The notes under the pieces were generated by a model. That model made no database searches, had not been told where the DNA came from, and was given only the letters and a program-made list of their open reading frames with translations. A program made the translations under genes and the position numbers. From Streptomyces mutomycini (GTDB taxonomy: Bacteria > Actinomycetota > Actinomycetes > Streptomycetales > Streptomycetaceae), in the NCBI RefSeq assembly GCF_001700505.1, contig NZ_MAPV01000056.1, positions 1 to 64,000 on the forward strand: a DNA stretch of 64,000 bases. Reading direction: 5' to 3'. Below are positions 34,781 to 43,499 of this stretch, one piece after another. How positions within the stretch are numbered: position 1 is the first letter of the stretch; each line of letters begins with the position of its first letter.

Positions 34781-35254
34781 GTGACCTACGACATCATGTT
34801 CCTGCGGGTTTTCCCGGGCCGTACCTTCGACGAGACCCTGGAAGAGATCAACTCCGCCTACGACCCGGATGCTGACCTCAAGCCCATGAGCCTGACCCGT
34901 GACCAGCGTGCCGCCTGGGACAGGCTGATACAGCGGATGTCGCGGGAGGTGGGTCCGGTCACCACCGAGGAGTACCCCTACAGCCTGACCCTGTGGCGTG
35001 ACGGGCCGGCCGGTCATCTGCAGCTGGACTACGCGGGAGACTCGGCCAACATCGAGATCCCCTATCGCTACCCGGGGCAGCAAGCACTACCGATCATGGC
35101 GGAGGCGTATCAAATCGCGCGGATGATCGAGGAGGAGAGCGGCCTCGAAGGCTACGACTACGAGGCCGATCAGCCCGTCCGGACCGGCGACAGCGACGTA
35201 GCAGCAGTCAAGCTCGGCGGCATTGCCCGCTGGGCGCAGGAGCACCTCACCTGA
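34781..35254 (+). CDS. Passenger hypothetical protein inside IS630 element B
   Basis: 157 residues, acidic, intact: MTYDIMFLRVFPGRTFDETL at the start, SLTLWRDGPAGHLQLDY in a beta-rich middle, and a C-terminal helical tail (IMAEAYQIARMIEEESGLEG; GGIARWAQEHLT). Size, acidity and isolation recall immunity-type proteins, but no family is recognised. The GTG start is only 30 bp from the divergent transposase start; the right terminal repeat lies 36 bp past the stop, so the gene is part of the element. It is intact although the transposase is broken, which hints at retained use. Confidence 0.7.
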   Translation: MTYDIMFLRVFPGRTFDETLEEINSAYDPDADLKPMSLTRDQRAAWDRLIQRMSREVGPVTTEEYPYSLTLWRDGPAGHLQLDYAGDSANIEIPYRYPGQQALPIMAEAYQIARMIEEESGLEGYDYEADQPVRTGDSDVAAVKLGGIARWAQEHLT

Positions 35255-35585
35255 CCGGCGGGAGGCCCTACCCATGACGTCATGGAGGGGCGAACGTTGC
35301 CTGATACGGCACTAGACAGCTCCACCACACCGGAGGTCTTCGCCTTTGATCAAGACCCCCGTGTCAACAAAGCTCGTGATCAATACACGTAGGGCGTGTT
35401 CAGCCCGGCCCACTGGCCTCGGGCCTGCGTTTTCGCAAGGCCTTGGGGACAAGCGGGGGCATCGGGATACCAGGGCGAAGGGGCCACCTGGCGGGTTACT
35501 GCTGCCACGCCCTTGTGGCCAGTCTGGTCCGGCGGGATGGCGTGCGGTATACGTCAGGTGACTGCTTCCATGGCCGGGCGTGCCC

Positions 35586-38375
35586 CTATTTCTGGTGGGC
35601 CGCCGTCGCGAGGGTGCCCTCAATGAGGTCGCGCAGCTGGGAACGGGCGGTGATGCCCAGTTTGGGGAAGCTACGGTAGAGGTGCGAGCTGACCGTGCGC
35701 GGGGAGAGGAAGAGCTTCTCGCCGATCTCACGGTTGGTCAGCCCGCGGGCGGCAAGCCGGATGATCTGCTGCTGTTGCGGGGAGAGTTCGGCGAGCGCGT
35801 CGGGGGCCGCATCCGTGGCGTCGAGTCCGGCGGCGCGCGATTCGGCCCGGGCTCGCTCGATCCACGGGTGCGCGCCCAGGCGACGGAAGATGTCCAGGGC
35901 CTCGGTGAGCGGCCCCCGCGCCTCTGCGATGCGCCGACGGCGCCGCAGCCACTCGGCGAGGTCGAGCAGGGTCTGTGCGCGTTCGAAGGGCCAGTACTCC
36001 AGAACCGGATCCGCCAGAGCCGCCCGGAAGTGCGGTTCGGCGTCCGCGGGGTCCGCCAGCAGGCCACGGGCTCGGCTGATCAGCGCACGCAGACGAGGTG
36101 AAGCGTTGTCCGCCAGCGCAGATGCCGAGCGCTCGACGATCGCGACAGCCTCCTCATGGCGGCCGCAGCGCACAGCGGCGGCGGCCAGATCCGCGAGGGC
36201 CGGGTAGGCGGCGTGGTAGTGCACGGGCGCGCCGTCGGCCGTGAAGACCATGCGGAGTTGGTCGTACGCGGTCTCGTAGGCGCCTTCCGCGGCTGCCGCG
36301 GCACCGAGCGCACGACGGGCATAGACGGAGACTGAGCGGCTTTCCAGCGGATCGATGAGAGCGAGCGCGTCCTCGGCCCGGGTTCGGGCCGAGGACGCAT
36401 CGCCCTGGAAGGCCAGCACGGTGGCGTCCACGGTAGCCGCACAGGCCACGGCGTGGTCGAGGCCGGCCGCCCGGCCGACCGCGGTGGTGCGGGTGCAGGC
36501 CTCACGGGCATGTTCCCACCTTCCTCGCTCCACGTAGGCCCAGGCGACTGCGCCGCCCAGACCCTCGGGCAGCGCTCCCTGCAGCTCCCAGCGGTCGAAG
36601 GCCTCGTCGAAGGCGCGGACGGCCTGTGGGGTCTCGTCCAGGAGCCACGCCATGATCCCGACGGTGGTGAGCCGCTCCGGCCGGGCTGCCGCTTCGGCGG
36701 CCAACTGCGGCAGCAGAGAGACGAGTTGGGCCCGGTCGTCGAAGGGGTCCGAGACGGCTCTCACCCAGGTGCGCAAGCCTGCGTGTGAGGCGTTCTCGGG
36801 AAGGCGCCGCAGGATGTCCTGGATGCGGTGGCGCTGGGTGTCCTCTCCGGAGTAGAAGCGGACCACGGCGACGCCGGCCACGAGGTCCAGCGCGGCGGCG
36901 GGCTGGGAGACCGTCAACTCCTCGGCAGCGTCGGCCAGTCGGGAGAAGACCATAGCGTGGCGTCCGGTCAAAACCGCCAGCCGTCCGGCTTGCACAGCGG
37001 CGGAGGCCAGCAGGGTTGCGTCATCCGTGCGCGCGTGTGCCGCGGCGACCAGTTCCTCGACCCAGGCGATGTCTCCAGTGAACACGGCCGCCGCGGCGGC
37101 TTCGACCAGCAGCTGGGCGCTGTCCTCGCGCCGCGGTGCGAGTTCCGCGGCGCGCTGCAGGGCCTGGGCCGCCGCTGCATGGCCGCCGCGTCGGCGGGCC
37201 CTGCCGGCGGTCCGCTCCAGTTCCGCCGACACGGCCGCGTCCGGGTGCGGGCTGGCGGCGGCCAGGTGCCAGGCACGCCGGTCCGGTTCGTCCCGCAGCA
37301 GTTCGGCGAGCGCGAGGTGTGCCTCGCGCTGGGCAGCCAAGGACGCGGCGTGATAGACGGCGGACCGGACCAGTGGGTGGCGGAACCGGACGTCCCGGCC
37401 GGTCCGCCGGACCAGCCCGGCCTGCCCGGCCAGCAGCCAGGCCGCGTCCTCGGCGCGCGGCAGTCCCGCCGAGGCGGCGATCGCGGAGTCGGCGCTGTCC
37501 ATGGCGGCCAGGAGCAGCAGGGCCCGCGTGGTGGAGGCGGGGAGGCTGTTCAGGCGGGCGGCGAAGATCCGCTCCAGGTGATCGGTGAGCGGAAGCGGAC
37601 CTGCGGACGGCAGCCCCGCAGCCGTGTCGTGTGCCGATGCCGTCCTCGTCAGTTCCACCAGCGCCAGCGGGTTGCCGCCTGCTTGGTCGAGGATCCGCGA
37701 CCTGGTGTGGCCAGTGGGGCTCTTCGGCTGCAGGTCCAGCAGCTGATTGGCCGCAGCGTTGTCGAGCGGTCCCAGGGTGAGCATCGGCACATGACGGTCG
37801 AGTCCCGGAAGGTGATCGCCGTCACGGGCCCCGATCAGCATCGTGACCGGTTCGCCTTCCAACCGTCTGGCAGCGAAGGACAGCGCATCCAGGGAAGCAC
37901 GATCGAACCACTGCACATCGTCCAGCACCACGAGCACGGGATGGTGGTCGCCCAGGCCTGACAACAGGCTCAGGACGGCTACCCCGACCAGCATGAGATC
38001 GGGTCCCGACGTGGCCGACCCCTCGCCGAAGGCGTCATGCATCGCAGCGCGCTGCCTCCCTGGCAGTCCGTCCACCTCGGCCGGCACCGGCCGCAGCAAC
38101 TGATGCAGTGCGGAGAAGGCCAGGCTCGACTCCGACTCGCTCCCCTCGGCACGCAGTATGCGAGCACCGCCGGCTTCAGCCCGGCGCACCGCGTGCTCCA
38201 GCAGCCCGCTCTTCCCCGTGCCCACGTCACCGACCAGCATCAGCACCGGATCGGCCGACACCGAGTCCACCGCACGAAAGAGGCGTGCCAATTCCGCGTC
38301 CCGGCCGACGATCAGCTCCCCCGGATCCAGCTCCGGTCCCATGACCGCACCGCGGCCGCCAGCGTGCTCGTCCAC
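35586..38375 (-). CDS. LAL-family (large ATP-binding LuxR) transcriptional regulator
   Basis: 929 residues. An N-terminal AAA/STAND ATPase with Walker A GDVGTGKSGLLE (about residue 50) and Walker B VLVVLDDVQWFDRAS (about 145-160) is followed by a long TPR-like helical region (~380-850) and a C-terminal LuxR HTH (LSPQQQQIIRLAARGLTNRE; LFLSPRTVSSHLYRSFPKLG). Such MalT-like proteins are pathway activators in Streptomyces. Divergent, 179 bp apart, from the hydrolase operon at 38555, which it probably activates (inference). Confidence 0.92.
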   Translation of the reverse strand: MDEHAGGRGAVMGPELDPGELIVGRDAELARLFRAVDSVSADPVLMLVGDVGTGKSGLLEHAVRRAEAGGARILRAEGSESESSLAFSALHQLLRPVPAEVDGLPGRQRAAMHDAFGEGSATSGPDLMLVGVAVLSLLSGLGDHHPVLVVLDDVQWFDRASLDALSFAARRLEGEPVTMLIGARDGDHLPGLDRHVPMLTLGPLDNAAANQLLDLQPKSPTGHTRSRILDQAGGNPLALVELTRTASAHDTAAGLPSAGPLPLTDHLERIFAARLNSLPASTTRALLLLAAMDSADSAIAASAGLPRAEDAAWLLAGQAGLVRRTGRDVRFRHPLVRSAVYHAASLAAQREAHLALAELLRDEPDRRAWHLAAASPHPDAAVSAELERTAGRARRRGGHAAAAQALQRAAELAPRREDSAQLLVEAAAAAVFTGDIAWVEELVAAAHARTDDATLLASAAVQAGRLAVLTGRHAMVFSRLADAAEELTVSQPAAALDLVAGVAVVRFYSGEDTQRHRIQDILRRLPENASHAGLRTWVRAVSDPFDDRAQLVSLLPQLAAEAAARPERLTTVGIMAWLLDETPQAVRAFDEAFDRWELQGALPEGLGGAVAWAYVERGRWEHAREACTRTTAVGRAAGLDHAVACAATVDATVLAFQGDASSARTRAEDALALIDPLESRSVSVYARRALGAAAAAEGAYETAYDQLRMVFTADGAPVHYHAAYPALADLAAAAVRCGRHEEAVAIVERSASALADNASPRLRALISRARGLLADPADAEPHFRAALADPVLEYWPFERAQTLLDLAEWLRRRRRIAEARGPLTEALDIFRRLGAHPWIERARAESRAAGLDATDAAPDALAELSPQQQQIIRLAARGLTNREIGEKLFLSPRTVSSHLYRSFPKLGITARSQLRDLIEGTLATAAHQK

Positions 38376-38554
38376 GGAGTCTCCCGGAATTGCGGCTTTC
38401 GATCGGGGGCGCCTGGCCCCGGCCCATCCAGGCTACAAGCGGCCGGGCCCAGTGCCCGGGCCATGCGCGCAGGTGCAGTCACGTTACGGATACCGCGCGC
38501 GCCGAGGCCGCTCGTACGGTTCCCGGAAAACCTCCACATTCCCAAGGACGTCTC

Positions 38555-39469
38555 ATGGAACAAATCACGCTGGGCGACGTCTCCATCACCCGGGTATGGG
38601 AGTACTTCGGCTCCGTCGAAATGACGCCCGACACCTTCTTCCCGGAAAGCCCGAAGCAAGTGTGGGACGACGGCGCGCCCTGGCTGACCCCGCATTTCCT
38701 GGATTCCGAGACCAATATCGTGAATTCCGCGATCCAGACCTGGCTGCTGCGCAGCGGAGGCAAGACCATCCTCGTCGACACCGGCGTGGGCAACCACAAG
38801 GACCGCCCGTACGCGCCGGTCTGGAACCGCCTCGAAACAGGCTTCCTGGCCAATCTCGCGCGCGTCGGCGTCGCGCCCGAGGACGTGGACATCGTGATCA
38901 ACACACATCTCCACATCGATCACGTCGGCTGGAACACGTACCTGGACGGCCGGCAGTGGGTGCCCACCTTCTCCAACGCCACCTACCTGATGCCGAAGGT
39001 CGACTTCGACTTCTGGAATCCCGAGAACGGCCACAAGCCGCTGCTCGGCCGCGGCAACCAGAACGTCTTCGAGGACAGCGTGGCCCCGGTGCACCAGGCC
39101 GGCCAGACGCTGCTGTGGGAGAACAGCCACCAGATCGACGTCGGCCTCCGCCTGGACGCGGCTCCCGGACACACCCCCGGCTCCTCCGTACTGACTCTCA
39201 CCTCGGGGACGGACCGCGCGGTGTTCGTCGGCGACATGCTGCACAGCCCCGTGCAGATCATCGAGCCTGACTCCAACAGCTGCTTCTGCGAGGACCCCGC
39301 GGGCGCCCGCGCCACCCGCCGCAAGGTGCTGGGCTGGGCGGCCGACAACAACGCACTCGTGATCCCCGCGCACCTGGGCGGCCACGGCGCCGCCGAAGTG
39401 GCACGAGAGGGAGACAAGTTCGCCATCAAGGGCTGGGCCCCCTTCGCCCCGTACACCGAGCAGGCCTGA
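38555..39469 (+). CDS. Metallo-beta-lactamase-fold hydrolase (lactonase-like)
   Basis: 304 residues. The zinc motif HLHIDHVGW is at about residue 115, with further ligands in AAPGHTPGSS, FVGDMLH and IPAHLGGHG. Layout matches AHL-lactonase-like MBL hydrolases. The ATG at 38555 has AAGGAC 7 nt upstream. First gene of an operon with a carboxylesterase and a truncated RidA gene; the combination suggests hydrolysis of lactone or ester intermediates in a small-molecule pathway, possibly linked earlier to the catabolic cluster at 46 kb. Confidence 0.88.
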   Translation: MEQITLGDVSITRVWEYFGSVEMTPDTFFPESPKQVWDDGAPWLTPHFLDSETNIVNSAIQTWLLRSGGKTILVDTGVGNHKDRPYAPVWNRLETGFLANLARVGVAPEDVDIVINTHLHIDHVGWNTYLDGRQWVPTFSNATYLMPKVDFDFWNPENGHKPLLGRGNQNVFEDSVAPVHQAGQTLLWENSHQIDVGLRLDAAPGHTPGSSVLTLTSGTDRAVFVGDMLHSPVQIIEPDSNSCFCEDPAGARATRRKVLGWAADNNALVIPAHLGGHGAAEVAREGDKFAIKGWAPFAPYTEQA

Positions 39470-39491
39470 GTCCTGCGGAAAGGCACGAGAC

Positions 39492-40982
39492 ATGAGCCAC
39501 CACACCGAGCCCGTCGTGACCACGGCGCAGGGAGCCGTCCGCGGCCTGCGCCAGGGCGACACCGCCGCTTTCCTGAACATCCCCTACGCCGCCCCGCCCC
39601 GCGGCGCCGGCCGGTTCGAGCCGCCGCAGCCGCACGAGCCGTGGGACGGCGTACGGGACGCCACCGTGCCGGGGCCCAACGCGCCGCAGTCGGAACGCCG
39701 GCTCGGCAGCGTGGACATGTCCCCCTACTTCGGCACCGGCTGGAGTCGCGGCGAGGACTACCTCACCGCCAATGTCTGGACGCCCGCCGCCGCGAACGGC
39801 GACCTGCCCGTCATGGTGTTCGTCCACGGCGGCGGATTCGTCGCCGGATCCACGCGGTCCGCGCTGTACGACGGCTCCGCCTTCGCCCGCGACGGCGTCG
39901 TCCTCGTCACCCTCAACTACCGGCTCGGCATCGCCGGGTTCCTCGACATCCCCGGCGCGCCAGCCAACCGCGGCCTGCTAGACGTCGTCGCCGCGCTGCG
40001 CTGGGTGCGGGAGAACATCGCCGCCTTCGGCGGTGACCCGCACAACGTCACCCTCTTCGGCCAGTCGGCCGGGGCCACCATCGTCGGCGGCGTCCTCGCC
40101 GCCCCGGAAGCCGCTGGCCTCTTCCGCCGGGCGATCGTCCAGAGCGGCAGCGGCCTGGGGGCGTTCACCACCGAGCAGGCCGCCCGCGTCACCAGGGCTG
40201 CAGCCGAGGCCCTGGGCATCGAGCCCCAGGTCGACGCCTTCGCAAACATCTCCGACGACCGCTTGGTCGAGGCCGGCTCCCGGCTCGCGGGCATCAACCT
40301 GCAGACCGAGACGCACCACGACCCGCTGATCGGACTCAGCCCCTTCAGCCTGGTCCTCGACACACAGCCCGCCGAATCCGTCGCCGCCGGCCTCAGCAGC
40401 GCCATCCACCTGCTCATCGGGACCAACACCGAAGAGGGAAACCTCTATCTAGTCCCGGTGGGCAAGTACGCCACCTCGACCACCGGTGACGTCGACGATG
40501 CGGCGGCGCGCGCACACCCGAAACCGGCGCGACTCGTCGAGACGTACCGGAAGGCACGCCCCGAGGCGTCCTTCGGCGAGCTGCGCTCCGCCATCATGGG
40601 CGACGCGCTGTTCGGCGCGGGTAGCTGGGCCTTGACCGGCGCGCATGCCGCCCACCTCGAATCCGCCACCTACGCCTACGAGTTCGCCTGGCGCTCCCAC
40701 GCCTTGGACGGAGAGCTCGGCGCCACCCACGCGGTCGAGCTGCCCTTCGTCTTCGATGTCGCCCACTTTCCGCAGCTGCACGGATCCGCCGCCCTGCTCG
40801 GCCCTGACAAGCCCCCCGCGGATCTCGCCGCCCGTATGCACGAGACATGGGTCCGGTTCGCCAGGACCGGAAACCCCGGCTGGGACCCGTACGACGACGA
40901 GCGCCGGGCCACGATGCGCATCGACGCCGAGTGGACCCAGGTCGACGATCCCCGTAGCCAGGAACGACCGGCCTGGCGCTGA
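39492..40982 (+). CDS. Type-B carboxylesterase
   Basis: 496 residues of the carboxylesterase/cholinesterase family. Typical features: FLNIPYAAPP near the start, EDYLTANVWTP, oxyanion hole HGGGFVAGS (about residue 117), nucleophile elbow FGQSAGA (about 195), and the C-terminal His region THAVELPFVFD. The acidic triad residue is probably in NTEEGN. No signal peptide, so intracellular. Follows the MBL hydrolase by 22 bp. Confidence 0.92.
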   Translation: MSHHTEPVVTTAQGAVRGLRQGDTAAFLNIPYAAPPRGAGRFEPPQPHEPWDGVRDATVPGPNAPQSERRLGSVDMSPYFGTGWSRGEDYLTANVWTPAAANGDLPVMVFVHGGGFVAGSTRSALYDGSAFARDGVVLVTLNYRLGIAGFLDIPGAPANRGLLDVVAALRWVRENIAAFGGDPHNVTLFGQSAGATIVGGVLAAPEAAGLFRRAIVQSGSGLGAFTTEQAARVTRAAAEALGIEPQVDAFANISDDRLVEAGSRLAGINLQTETHHDPLIGLSPFSLVLDTQPAESVAAGLSSAIHLLIGTNTEEGNLYLVPVGKYATSTTGDVDDAAARAHPKPARLVETYRKARPEASFGELRSAIMGDALFGAGSWALTGAHAAHLESATYAYEFAWRSHALDGELGATHAVELPFVFDVAHFPQLHGSAALLGPDKPPADLAARMHETWVRFARTGNPGWDPYDDERRATMRIDAEWTQVDDPRSQERPAWR

Positions 40983-41013
40983 CCCTCCGGCCACCATTCC
41001 CAAGGACACACCA

Positions 41014-41121
41014 TGACCAGGACCGTCATCACCACCGAGAATGCACCCGCCCTCGCAGCCCCGCTGTCCCAAGGCCCTCACGTCGCGTCCGTCGAGGGAA
41101 GCAGCGAATCGCCTGTATGAG
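41014..41121 (+). pseudogene. RidA-family N-terminal fragment
   Basis: Starts with good context 31 bp after the esterase: MTRTVITTENAPALAAPLSQ GPHVASVEG is the usual beginning of RidA enamine/imine deaminases. After ~28 codons homology stops and a stop codon follows at 41119. The rest has been replaced by the GNAT-like sequence. Confidence 0.65.
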
Positions 41122-41262
41122 CGACTCGGGTTCGAGGCCAGGTCAGGCCGGAGGAGCGAGCATCTGACACAAGCGTGCTCATGGATGCAGGGGGATCCGA
41201 AGGCGCGTGCGTCCACAACCCGCATCGCTGATCTCGGAATCCCGCAGATCAGAAAACCCTGA
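41077..41262 (+). pseudogene. GNAT acetyltransferase C-terminal fragment
   Basis: In another plus frame, REAANRLYERLGFEARS is the characteristic end of a GNAT acetyltransferase. It joins directly to the RidA fragment at about 41098, marking a recombination junction. Confidence 0.45.
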
Positions 41263-41268
41263 CAGGAC

Positions 41269-41307
41269 GCGGGGCGCGGCCCACCTACCAAGCACGCCGC
41301 GCCCCGC
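41269..41307 (+). terminator. Terminator after the esterase/RidA segment
   Basis: Perfect 12-bp arms GCGGGGCGCGGC / GCCGCGCCCCGC with a 15-nt loop, followed by CTTTA. Confidence 0.75.
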
Positions 41308-41418
41308 CTTTACCTATATGGAGGTCACCATCATGACGTCCTCGTCCTTAGAGGACATAGATCGGCACCACTGATTGGCGGCTCCCCCCTTGAGTCGGTG
41401 AACCGGCCCGGGGCGAGG

Positions 41419-41626
41419 TGTCCATCCCCGCCAGGCGCGGGGAGCACTCCACCAACGGCATACAGGCAAGCCTGATCGGGGGGCCATCCCCGAGGCGGGG
41501 AGCACGCTTCGCGTGCGAGGCGGTCGACGGCTGCGCGGGACCACCCCCGCGGGCGCGGGGAGCACGCCATTCCCGGTCGCGGTGACGCCAGGCGCCGGGG
41601 ACCACCCCCGCGGGCGCGGGGAGCAC
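41419..41626 (-). CRISPR. Four-repeat CRISPR array, type I-E-like, orphan
   Basis: Repeats at 41419-41447 (degenerate), ~41478-41505 (shortened), 41537-41565 and 41598-41626 (the last two identical, 29 bp). On the minus strand they begin GTGCTCCCCGCGCCCGCGGG and end GGTGGTCCC, the Streptomyces type I-E form. Spacers are ~30, 31 and 32 bp. Degenerate repeats at the low-coordinate end mark the trailer, so the leader is to the right and transcription is leftward. No cas gene is in the window. Confidence 0.85.
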
Positions 41627-41852
41627 TCTTGCTGAACTGCGAGTTTGTCAGCGAAGAGAGACGTTCCGCAGCACTTTCATCGATTTCGACAGCCCGCCCC
41701 TATCGCCCCGAAATGACACCTCGAGCAGCGGGGCGAGCTGGCGCATGGTCAAATCCGTGCGCTCCGTACACTGCCACCAGCAGGGGGCCGGTCCCCCCAG
41801 CGGGAGTCCGTCCTCATCGGTGCTATCAGCGAGTGGCTGTGTCCCTGAGCCG

Positions 41853-42500
41853 TCACTTGGTGGGATCCACGTTCCACGCTGCGGGCAGATCGCTGCCGCA
41901 GAAGACGCAGACGAAGTCGCCCTCGCGCACGATGTCGTGTTCCTGGCAGTCGCGGCACCGCCGGAACACCACCTCGTGGGTGACGGAGGGTCGCCTGAGC
42001 TCTGCAGCGTCCAGAGCGCGAGCGACCTCCGCCCAGGAGGTGACGTCCGGTCAGTACCCAGTGGACTGGTTACTGACCGCGCTCACCGCCCACCGGCCTG
42101 CCTCGCTCATGAAGCTGATCTCGCCGGCGCTCAGAACCATGTCTCCGCCGGCGCAGGCCACGTGCTCGCTTCGTCGCGGGGCCAGCCGAAGCGCACAGTC
42201 CATACCGATCACGAAGATGAAGGGTTCGGCCAGCTCCGACAGGGATTGCTCCACGATCCAGCCCTCGAAGTCAGCTCTCGAAGCAATCCGATGTCCGCCG
42301 TCACCAAGCCGCACCGCAGCCTTCAGCTCGGCCGGTCCGACATATCGATATCCCCGCCCACTCACCTCACCCAACCTGAAGTAGGCGTAGGCGGCCGGTG
42401 GTGTCGTAGCGGCCCAGGAGCAGGACCTGGGGGGCGGCGCAGAGTGCCGGTGACGGCGCCGATGAAGGCTTCGTTTGCAGCGTGCGCAATTCCACGACAT
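41853..42500 (-). pseudogene. Conserved hypothetical protein interrupted by an in-frame TGA
   Basis: Frame reads YFRLGEVSGRGYRYVGPAEL, RIASRADFEGWIVEQSL, PRRSEHVACAGGDMVLSAGE, then VSNQSTGY followed by TGA at 42051-42053. Translation in the same frame would continue PDVTSWAEVARALDA and end with a zinc-ribbon-like CRDCQEHDIV ... CVFCGSDLP, stop at 41853. In relatives I recall Cys (TGC) at the TGA position, giving TGYCPDVTSW. The N-terminal start is uncertain; residues before AYAYFRLGE look non-homologous. Confidence 0.65.
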
Positions 42501-42551
42501 CGGCTTGCCACAACTGAAGGAAGTGGGGGCAACGCCCCGGTCCTGGTTCGC

Positions 42552-43316
42552 CTACGGCTGGTCGGTGGACGGTTCAGCAAGAGCGAGACGCGTCCAACGC
42601 TGAAGCTCCTCTTCGTGGCTGCCTGTGCGCGTCTGCTGGGTGACCGCCGCAGTGTCCTCGGGTGCCGGATCGCCATTGCGGGAGAGGAGCTGCAGTGGCC
42701 AGGCCGGAATGGCGGTCTGCTGGCCGTCGAAGGGATGCCAGTCCCATGGGCCGTCGAACCGCCAGGCACGCCCGTCATGGTCAACGACTTCGTCGCCTGC
42801 CTCAAGGAAGGCGTAGGGTCGGAACAGCAACTCGATGCGGATGGGTTCAGCGCCGACCGGGTCGAGGGCATATCCCTGGTCCTCGAGCTCGGGATCGTGG
42901 GCTTCGCCCTGCCGCAGGATTTCGAGGTAGCAGGCGGGGCGGGGCAGCATGCCAGTCACCAGGGGTGGATCGAAGTGGTGGACGGACGCGATGTGCACCA
43001 CAGTCGGCGCGATTCCCACCAGGCAGGTGTCGCCGGCGTTGAGCTCTGTTTCCGCCGGCACGGTACGGAAGTACGTGCGGTCCCAGTCGAAGGCCCCCGG
43101 TGTGGGCAGCGCGGTTACGCCGTTCCAGCGGAAGCTGTGCGCCTCCGGGTCGACGTCGTTCCACGGCCACCGTACGGACACGTAGTAGCGAGAGACGGAA
43201 GCGACTGTGGTCTCGGTGAGTGGGCATTCCAGCGACAACACATCGCCGGCCCGGAACCGGACACCACCCCCGTCCAGGCGGTACCCGCCCGCCGGCTCTT
43301 CTTCCCATTCACCCAT
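42552..43316 (-). CDS. Conserved hypothetical protein
   Basis: 254 residues, acidic, beta-rich and Trp/Tyr-rich (RYYVSVRWPWNDVDPEAHSF; HHFDPPLVTGMLPRPACYLE; WRFDGPWDWHPFDGQQT). No membrane segment, signal peptide or recognised motif. I use the ATG at 43316 with AGGAGG 5 nt upstream rather than the GTG one codon earlier. Reads toward the interrupted gene at 41853-42500. Confidence 0.7.
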   Translation of the reverse strand: MGEWEEEPAGGYRLDGGGVRFRAGDVLSLECPLTETTVASVSRYYVSVRWPWNDVDPEAHSFRWNGVTALPTPGAFDWDRTYFRTVPAETELNAGDTCLVGIAPTVVHIASVHHFDPPLVTGMLPRPACYLEILRQGEAHDPELEDQGYALDPVGAEPIRIELLFRPYAFLEAGDEVVDHDGRAWRFDGPWDWHPFDGQQTAIPAWPLQLLSRNGDPAPEDTAAVTQQTRTGSHEEELQRWTRLALAEPSTDQP

Positions 43317-43499
43317 CACGTCCTCCTCGTCAAGGAGGGATCATCACAGACGGGGACGTGCCGCCTCCCGCAGGGGTCGCGCTGGCCATTCGCTGACGGG
43401 TGCGCGAGCGGAGTTCTGTCCGCCCCTGTACAAGGCGTGGGCACCAACGCCCTGCTCGGTCCGGTGAAGGCGTGATCTAAGGGCTCGCAGAGAATCAAG

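Larger units (their letters stand above)
33601..35312. mobile_element. IS630-family element B with passenger gene
   Basis: Inverted repeats GTGCCGCGTCAGGCAACGTT (33601) and, in inverse at 35312, GTGCCGTATCAGGCAACGTT, differing at two positions over 25 bp. TA flanks at 33599-33600 and 35313-35314. Length 1712 bp, longer than usual, because it carries a gene divergent from the transposase. Confidence 0.85.
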
